In this document: in pieces, positions 1-5,218 of the stretch | How positions within the stretch are numbered: the first letter of the stretch is position 1 | Layout of the letters: the number at the start of each line of letters is the position of its first letter | DNA from: Planctomycetia bacterium | GTDB lineage: Bacteria; Planctomycetota; Phycisphaerae; Phycisphaerales; SM1A02 | DNA: 10,291 nt | Assembly: GCA_009936695.1 (NCBI GenBank) | Contig: JAACEA010000212.1 | Location: 1-10,291 of the forward strand | Direction of reading: 5' to 3' | Notes under the pieces: model-generated | Seen by the model: the letters and a program-made list of their open reading frames with translations, nothing else | What the model was told of the DNA's origin: nothing | The model's database searches: none | Position numbers and translations under genes: made by a program

Positions 1-158
1 GCAGGCATCACATTGATAACATCTGTGATGTCACATATGAAAGGTTTGTGTACTCATACGTATGCAGATGTATCACGACGATCCGGGTGACATCCGCGGA
101 TTCCCTCGATCGGTCGGAATCCGCCGATCGGGGCATCAGGAAGCGAGGGCGGGGGATC
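1..158. promoter_or_regulatory. Gene-free left edge: AT-rich palindromic stretch plus hairpins
   Basis: No gene is supported here. The first 80 bases hold 33 G/C, far below the rest of the window. They contain an inverted repeat CATCACA (6-12) / TGTGATG (24-30) with an 11-base loop, an overlapping palindrome TGTGA-TG-TCACA (24-35), and a perfect 10-base palindrome CATACGTATG (55-64). Composition and symmetry suit a promoter or operator for a gene lying left of the window, but no convincing -35/-10 pair was identified. The right part (96-130) holds hairpins listed separately. The only short reading frame starting with ATG that I looked at closely (37-90, 17 codons) has no supporting feature. 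Confidence 0.4.
107..130 (-). terminator. Hairpin downstream of the dehydrogenase-like gene, possible terminator
   Basis: The arms CGATCGG (107-113) and CCGATCG (124-130) pair perfectly. CGG (115-117) pairs with CCG (121-123) inside them, leaving one bulged base (114) and an AAT loop, so the stem is 10 bp. It begins 28 bases beyond the stop codon of the minus-strand gene ending at 159, a suitable place for a transcription terminator. No T-run follows on the minus strand, so it is not a textbook intrinsic terminator. A competing 9-bp stem, GCGGATTCC (96-104) with GGAATCCGC (116-124), uses some of the same bases. A purely structural or chance element remains possible. Confidence 0.35.
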
Positions 159-2300
159 TCAGCCCGGGCACGGGCCCCACGCCGCGAGGATCAGACCGAG
201 ATCGGCACCGCCGGTGGTGCCGTCGCCGTCGAGGTCGCCCTGGGGGGTTCCCCACGCCGCCAGCAGGAGACCGATGTCGCCGCCGTTGACGATCCCGTCC
301 CCGCTGAGATCGGCGGGGCAGGGGTTCGCCGGCGGGGTGTATCGAATGGGCATGCTGCTCCAACGAATCGCGATCAGATCGCCACTCGCGGGATCGGCGG
401 TCATGCCGACGATCTCGCCCGCGGACTGGTCGAACATCTCCACGGACACCGGCCGTCCGTCGTCGTCGAAGCGCAGCACTCGAATCCAGCGGTGGATGTA
501 GTCGGCGAAGAAGAGTCCATGCCACGCCGATGGCCAGCGTGGGTCGGTCTGCAGGACCCCGCCGGTGATCGAGTTGCCGAAGAAGGGAGCACCCGTGATC
601 GGACTGTTCGGATCCTGGATGTCCGTGGTGGTCGGATCGACGCCCTCGAAGGTCGCGGAGCGGGTTCCTGCGAAGCCATGGCGGATGTCGAGCACCGGCC
701 GGTGGTGACTGAAACTCGGCGGATCGACGAGCGGTGTGAACGGGAGGTCCGGGGCATCGAGGCGGTCGATGTTGGGCCCGGTCGGAATGATGGTGCGGAG
801 GGTGATCTGGTGCGGCCCCGCGGTGAGGTTCGCCGAGAATTCGACGGACCGCCAGTTCGACCAGTCGCCGGTCGACGGGATGTCGAGGGTGGTCAACATC
901 TCGCCATCGACGTCGACCGCGATCGGGCGTGGTTTTCCACCGCCGTTCGCGAAACGCACGCGGAACGAGCGAAGGCCGTCCGCAGGGCAGTCGACCGTGA
1001 AGTCGATCGTCTCACCGGTCGAAAACCCGAAGTCCAGGTAGCCCTCGCCGGTGAAACCGGTGACCTCGTTCTTGAAGGTGGGACCGTTCCAGGAGATCGG
1101 GAATCGCCACGCCGGATCACAGGGGTTGCCCGGTCGCTGGTCGTCCGGCGTGTCGTGCATCAGGAGATCGCGGAATCGGAAGCCGACCGGACATTCGTCG
1201 CCGCTCAGCGGATTCGCGGCGGTGGGGTGCATCCGGTCGCTCATCCAGAATCCGGCATCGATGTCGTGGCCTTGATAGAGCGGCCACCCGTTGTTGAGGG
1301 CGGGTGCGTCGATCACGCCGATCTCTTCGTAGGAGCCGGCGCCCACGTCGCCGTAGGCGAACGATCCCGGATCGCCATCGGCGGGGTTCGTGCTTCCGGT
1401 GCCCGGAATCAGCGAGATTCGAAACGGGTTCCGCAGTCCGAGGCTCCAGACGCGGCTTCGTGGACTTCGCGGCGACTTCGGATCGAACCAGGGATTGCTC
1501 GGGACGCCGAACCCGGACTCGGGATCGAGGCGGAGGAGCTTTCCGCAGAGGGTGTCGATGTACTGGGCCCGGAACGCACCGAGGTCCTGATCGGGCGTGA
1601 TGATCCCGTCGGCGAGGGCCTGGTCGATCCAGCCGCCGTCGACCTGTCCGCCGGTGTCGACGCCGCCGTAGCTCGCGGAGTCGCCCATGCTCGCGATGAG
1701 GGTGCCGTCGGTGCCGAAGACGAGGCTGCCGACCGCGTGCGACTGGTGCAGGATCGGGAGACCGTCGGTGATCGATCCGCCCACCAGGACGCGGCGCGTC
1801 TTCGGATCGATGGTCGATCGTTCGCTCGCTTCGGTGGCCTCGTACCTGGTGATGCGGCCGATCGTCGCGGCGAAGTACTCGTCCGCGTTCGGATCGTACT
1901 GCGGGGTGCCGAAGTTCAGGAGGTGATGGCGGTCGACCACGTACATCAGGTAGAGGCGACCGTTGTCGAGGAACGCCGGATCGAGCGCGAGGCCGAGCAG
2001 GCCGTGGTCACGCCACGCACCGACCTCTTCTCGGAGGTCGATCATCGGTTCCATGCTCATCGCGAGGTCGGGACCGAGCATCCAGACCTGTCCGGCGCGT
2101 TCCCAGGCCACGAAGCGGCCATCGCCCACCGGAACGATCCCGACGATCTCCTGCCAGTCGCCGGCGACACCGCTTCGGGTGAATCCTTCGGGGGGGGCGC
2201 CGTGGGTGGCGGGGACCGCGGTCAGGAGCGTTGCGCAACCGATGACCGAGGCGGTGATTCGATGGAGGAGCCGAGGAAGAAGTCGATGCATGTCGTTCAT
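159..2300 (-). CDS. Secreted glucose/sorbosone dehydrogenase-like beta-propeller with CBM-like insert and GC-type dockerin
   Basis: A 713-residue exported protein. Residues 1-35 read as a signal peptide: basic start MNDMHRLLPRLLHR, hydrophobic core, then a likely cut near ATHGA. The body matches the soluble aldose (glucose/sorbosone) dehydrogenase propeller family: RDHGLLGLALDPAF (97-110), HQSHAVGSLVFGTDG (185-199) with MGD (205-207), CGKLLRLDP (252-260), VWSLGLRNPFR (284-294), GDVGAGSYEEIGVI (317-330) and NNGWP (336-340). Family members oxidise sugars with PQQ in the periplasm, but many relatives have no known substrate, so the activity is inferred. Residues about 405-515 look like a CBM6/CBM35-type beta-sandwich (TGEGYLDFGF, FRVRFANGG, DWSNWRSVEF, GPNIDRLD). 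Propeller-type sequence then resumes (GGVLQTDPRWPSAWHGLFFADY, first seen near 580), so the module is inserted rather than appended. The tail (661-713) has two Ca-loop dockerin halves, 664-684 and 689-709, each ending LLAAWG-like. The ATG at 2300 is kept because it precedes a good signal peptide, although the Shine-Dalgarno match is weak. The gene is transcribed away from the sulfatase. Confidence 0.92.
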   Translation of the reverse strand: MNDMHRLLPRLLHRITASVIGCATLLTAVPATHGAPPEGFTRSGVAGDWQEIVGIVPVGDGRFVAWERAGQVWMLGPDLAMSMEPMIDLREEVGAWRDHGLLGLALDPAFLDNGRLYLMYVVDRHHLLNFGTPQYDPNADEYFAATIGRITRYEATEASERSTIDPKTRRVLVGGSITDGLPILHQSHAVGSLVFGTDGTLIASMGDSASYGGVDTGGQVDGGWIDQALADGIITPDQDLGAFRAQYIDTLCGKLLRLDPESGFGVPSNPWFDPKSPRSPRSRVWSLGLRNPFRISLIPGTGSTNPADGDPGSFAYGDVGAGSYEEIGVIDAPALNNGWPLYQGHDIDAGFWMSDRMHPTAANPLSGDECPVGFRFRDLLMHDTPDDQRPGNPCDPAWRFPISWNGPTFKNEVTGFTGEGYLDFGFSTGETIDFTVDCPADGLRSFRVRFANGGGKPRPIAVDVDGEMLTTLDIPSTGDWSNWRSVEFSANLTAGPHQITLRTIIPTGPNIDRLDAPDLPFTPLVDPPSFSHHRPVLDIRHGFAGTRSATFEGVDPTTTDIQDPNSPITGAPFFGNSITGGVLQTDPRWPSAWHGLFFADYIHRWIRVLRFDDDGRPVSVEMFDQSAGEIVGMTADPASGDLIAIRWSSMPIRYTPPANPCPADLSGDGIVNGGDIGLLLAAWGTPQGDLDGDGTTGGADLGLILAAWGPCPG
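162..320 (-). other. GC-type dockerin tail of the dehydrogenase-like protein
   Basis: This segment encodes residues 661-713. It starts CPADLSGDG and has two duplicated calcium-loop/helix units, DLSGDGIVNGGDIGLLLAAW and DLDGDGTTGGADLGLILAAW, then closes with GPCPG. The flanking CP pairs and the duplicated DxxGDG loops define the GC-type dockerin tail seen on many secreted planctomycete proteins. Ordinary dockerins bind cohesins, but no cohesin is encoded here, so the tail may serve surface anchoring or sorting instead. The gene at 7102-10260 carries the same tail. Confidence 0.85.
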
Positions 2301-2422
2301 TATGCCGCTTTCGGTGGGGAATCCAAGTCCTGAGTTGGATTTGACGTGCTCACGATCGCCCGGTTCCCGGCCCCGCAGATCTTTGGCCTCGAAAAGTCGG
2401 TGGTTCGCGGTAGGCTTCCGGT
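2301..2422. promoter_or_regulatory. Divergent intergenic region between dehydrogenase-like gene and sulfatase operon
   Basis: These 122 bases separate two divergently transcribed genes and must hold both promoters or their control sites. A palindrome spans 2320-2341: arms AATCCAA (2320-2326) and TTGGATT (2335-2341), extended inward by two more pairs after one mismatch. It sits 19 bases upstream of the minus-strand start, so it could be an operator or lie in that gene's leader. A TTGACG at 2341-2346 resembles a -35 box for the sulfatase, but no good -10 lies 16-18 bases downstream. Promoter assignment is therefore left open. Confidence 0.45.
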
Positions 2423-5218
2423 ATGACGAATCCAGATCAACGACCGTTGTCGCTCGTTCCCGCGCCCACGCTTCTTCTCCTGGTCATCCTCGGGTTGATT
2501 CCGGGCGGTTCGATCAGGGGTGCCGCGCCCGTCGATGAGCGGCCGCCGAACGTGATTCTCATCATGGCGGACGATCTCGGGCTCGCCGAACTCGGCTGCA
2601 CCGGAAGCGAACGGATCTCGACCCCCAACATCGACCGGCTTCGTGAGCGGGGCATGCTGCTGACCGCGGCGTACTCGGGATCGACGGTCTGCGCCCCGAG
2701 TCGCTGCACGTTGCTCACGGGCCGGCACACCGGCACCGCGCAGATTCGCGACAACGGTGAGACGCCGAACTTCACCGACGATCCCGGCCGGGAGGGGACC
2801 GAGGAGATCTCGGGTTGGACGGCGCCGCCGATGCCGCAGGGATGGTGGGGCGGCCAGCGAGGGCTCGAGCCGGGGACCGAGACGATCGCCACCGCACTCA
2901 AGCGAAACGGCTACGCGACCTACATGGCCGGCAAGTGGGGGCTTGGAGGGCCGAAGCTCGGAAGCATGCCGTCGGATCACGGTTTCGACGGGTTCATCGG
3001 CTACCTCTGTCAGCGGAACGCTCACAACTTCTATCCGACCTACCTCGTCGAGGACGACGAGAAGCTGATGCTCGCGGGGAACGACCGCGGGCTCGTGGGC
3101 GAACAGTATTCGACCGATCTGATGATCGATCGGGCGGTCCGGTTCATCGATCGCAATGCCGGCAACCCCTTCTTCCTCTACTACGCGACGCCGGTTCCGC
3201 ATCTCGCCCTGCAGGTGCCGGAGGATTCGTTGCGGGAATACGCGGGCCGCTGGCCGGAGACGCCCTACGAAGGGGGCAAGGGTTACCTGCCCAACGCCAC
3301 GCCGCGGTCGACCTATGCCGCGATGATCACCCGGTTCGACCGCAACGTCGGCATGATGCTCGACGAGCTCGAGCGGAAGGGCATCGCCGATGACACGGTG
3401 GTGATCCTGACCAGCGACAACGGGTCGACCTTCGGGATCGGGGGCTACGACCCCGCGTTCTTCGAGGGCACCGGCGGGCTTCGGGGCCACAAGTGCAATC
3501 TCTACGAAGGCGGCATCCGGGTGCCGACCATCGTGACCTGGCCGGGCCGCATCGAGGCGGGGTCGGTCGACGCCACGCCCAACGCGAACTGGGATCTCAT
3601 GCCGACGATCCTCGCCATGACCGATTCGAAGACCGACGCGGTCATCGACGGCATCGATCTCTCGCCCGCGCTTCTCGGCCGCGGAGAGGTCGTCGATCGG
3701 GATCATCTCTACTGGGAATACCACGCCGGTGGCGGACAGCAGGCCGTGCGAAGCGGCCGGTGGAAGGCGGTGCGAATCGGGGTGCATCGGGACCCGGACG
3801 TTCCATTGGAGCTCTACGACCTCGAGGCCGATCCCGCCGAGTCCAGCGACGTCGCGGCGATGCATCCGGAAGTCGCCGCCCGCCTGCTCGAGGTCATGCG
3901 ATCGGAGCACACGGTCTCGCCGATCGCCGGCTGGAACTTCGGTTGGAACGAGGGGGCTCCGAAGGTCGAGGATGATCGGGCGAAGGCCGCGGCGATCCTC
4001 GAAGTCGGCCCGGGGATCGAGATCAGGCGCCAGTTCGTCACGGGGGTCGACGTCATCATCGACGGTGGCACCTTGACGCTCACCGGCCCGGCGAATCCGA
4101 TCAACGGTTCGACGGTTCGATTCTCGAAGGCGGGAGGCTCGCTCGTGCTGGAGAACCACACCGCGGAGGCGTTCCGACGGAAGCACGCCCGCAAGATGCG
4201 GACCAGCGAAGGCGCTGCGAAGGAAGGTCGGGACTACTCGGTCGAGGATCGGCCGGAGGGAGGATGCATGGTCACGCGAATCGCGAGCACGGCGATGGCG
4301 CCACCCGCCTTGGAGGCTCGACTCGATCGCCCGGGGGCGCCGGGATTCGAATCGCTGGCCGCCCGTTTCGCCGGATCCAATCCGGGTTCGGCGGTCCGGT
4401 TCACCGCTGAAGCGAGGGAGATGCCCGCCGCGGACCGAGATCGCGTCGTCTTCGTGCAGCGAGGCGCGACGCACGGGATGGTCACGACCAAGGACGGAAC
4501 GTCGATGGAATCCGATCTTCGGGTCGGTGATCTTCTCGCGCTCCGTCCGGGAGACACCGCGGATTTCGAAACGGCCGTCGACGTGGTCGCGTTCGAGATC
4601 GCCGAGCCGCTCGCCGCGACGGTGCCGGCGATCATCCGGCCGGACTTCGATCCGGCGCTCAGCGACCGACCGGGCGGATGTGCGACCGACCCGGGGGCCT
4701 ACCGGCGATTGTTGCTCACCTGGGATCCCGAGCGGGGACCGTACGTCAACCGCGGCTTCAACTGCCATCGCGTCCGGATCGACGATTCCTTCACCCACTA
4801 CCACCCGGTGGATGGTGGTTGGGACGAGTTGTATCTCGTGCAGGAGGCGCCGCCGGGTGCGGAACTGCTCGTCTGCCGGGAGACCGCGCGACTCGATCGG
4901 GAGCAACTGGATCCGGATGGTGCGGCCGGCTCGCTTCCGCCGCTTGGGTCGCCGGAACTCGACGGCCTCTTCCGGTCGATTCCGCTGCATGCCGGGTCGA
5001 TGGTGTTGCTTCCGCGCGGGCTCGCGCACCGGGGCCGCGGCGGCGCGGTGGTCCAGGTCATCGCGGTACCCGGATTCCGTCCCGGATACGAGGTGCCGCT
5101 GGACGGCGCCATCCAGCGGCTCAACGGCCGCTTCGCCCTCACGGGCGGTCGCCGCCTTCCGCTGCATGTCGAAGGGGTCGCCCGTCCGCGCCCGAACACT
5201 CCCGGAGTCACCCGATGA
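2423..5218 (+). CDS. Secreted formylglycine-type sulfatase with C-terminal bicupin extension
   Basis: This 931-residue protein removes sulfate esters, probably from a glycan, outside the cytoplasm. Residues 1-35 form a hydrophobic export signal (LLLLVILGLIPGG). The sulfatase domain spans about 41-495. It has the metal pair D50/D51 in IMADDLG, the modification motif CAPSR (90-94) whose Cys90 would be converted to formylglycine, K171 in GKWGLG, H260 in TPVPH, D332/N333 in TSDNG and K357 in RGHK. GKWGLG lacks the His found in GKWHLG sulfatases. The usual family length is about 450-600, so roughly 430 residues are extra. Residues 525-620 are beta-rich and unassigned. Residues 672-729 look like a degenerate cupin (VGDLLALRPGD, no His ligands). 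Residues 760-885 look like an intact cupin: H792/H794/E802 in THYHPVDGGWDE and H869 in GSMVLLPRGLAH, matching cupin motifs 1 and 2. Substrates of sulfatase and cupin are unknown. The stop overlaps the fucosidase start. The ATG at 2423 has only a weak AGG eight bases upstream. Confidence 0.95.
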   Translation: MTNPDQRPLSLVPAPTLLLLVILGLIPGGSIRGAAPVDERPPNVILIMADDLGLAELGCTGSERISTPNIDRLRERGMLLTAAYSGSTVCAPSRCTLLTGRHTGTAQIRDNGETPNFTDDPGREGTEEISGWTAPPMPQGWWGGQRGLEPGTETIATALKRNGYATYMAGKWGLGGPKLGSMPSDHGFDGFIGYLCQRNAHNFYPTYLVEDDEKLMLAGNDRGLVGEQYSTDLMIDRAVRFIDRNAGNPFFLYYATPVPHLALQVPEDSLREYAGRWPETPYEGGKGYLPNATPRSTYAAMITRFDRNVGMMLDELERKGIADDTVVILTSDNGSTFGIGGYDPAFFEGTGGLRGHKCNLYEGGIRVPTIVTWPGRIEAGSVDATPNANWDLMPTILAMTDSKTDAVIDGIDLSPALLGRGEVVDRDHLYWEYHAGGGQQAVRSGRWKAVRIGVHRDPDVPLELYDLEADPAESSDVAAMHPEVAARLLEVMRSEHTVSPIAGWNFGWNEGAPKVEDDRAKAAAILEVGPGIEIRRQFVTGVDVIIDGGTLTLTGPANPINGSTVRFSKAGGSLVLENHTAEAFRRKHARKMRTSEGAAKEGRDYSVEDRPEGGCMVTRIASTAMAPPALEARLDRPGAPGFESLAARFAGSNPGSAVRFTAEAREMPAADRDRVVFVQRGATHGMVTTKDGTSMESDLRVGDLLALRPGDTADFETAVDVVAFEIAEPLAATVPAIIRPDFDPALSDRPGGCATDPGAYRRLLLTWDPERGPYVNRGFNCHRVRIDDSFTHYHPVDGGWDELYLVQEAPPGAELLVCRETARLDREQLDPDGAAGSLPPLGSPELDGLFRSIPLHAGSMVLLPRGLAHRGRGGAVVQVIAVPGFRPGYEVPLDGAIQRLNGRFALTGGRRLPLHVEGVARPRPNTPGVTR
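5204..5207 (+). promoter_or_regulatory. Ribosome binding site fixing the fucosidase start
   Basis: GGAG lies seven bases before the ATG at 5215, inside the last codons of the sulfatase gene. The open frame extends upstream to 4678, so this site, the ATGA overlap and the start of a hydrophobic leader together decide the start. The arrangement implies translational coupling between sulfatase and fucosidase. Confidence 0.65.

Noticed and set aside
37..90. 17-codon frame starting with ATG in the AT-rich edge
   Set aside because: It is too short, with no ribosome site or recognisable peptide.
48..2333. 761-codon open frame on the plus strand
   Set aside because: It lies antisense to the dehydrogenase-like gene, is rich in Arg, Val, Glu and Gly as expected of a high-GC shadow frame, and shows no domain or signal. 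The minus-strand gene has clear family motifs.
2341..2369. TTGACG as a sigma-70 -35 box for the sulfatase
   Set aside because: The sequence 17 bases downstream (TTCCCG) is not a plausible -10, so a promoter is not called.
2300..5167. 955-codon open frame on the minus strand
   Set aside because: It is antisense to the sulfatase, with low-complexity Arg/Glu/Asp composition and no motifs.
4678..5214. Upstream in-frame extension of the fucosidase
   Set aside because: It overlaps the cupin part of the sulfatase and reads as low-complexity sequence. The ATG at 5215 has a ribosome site and a hydrophobic leader.
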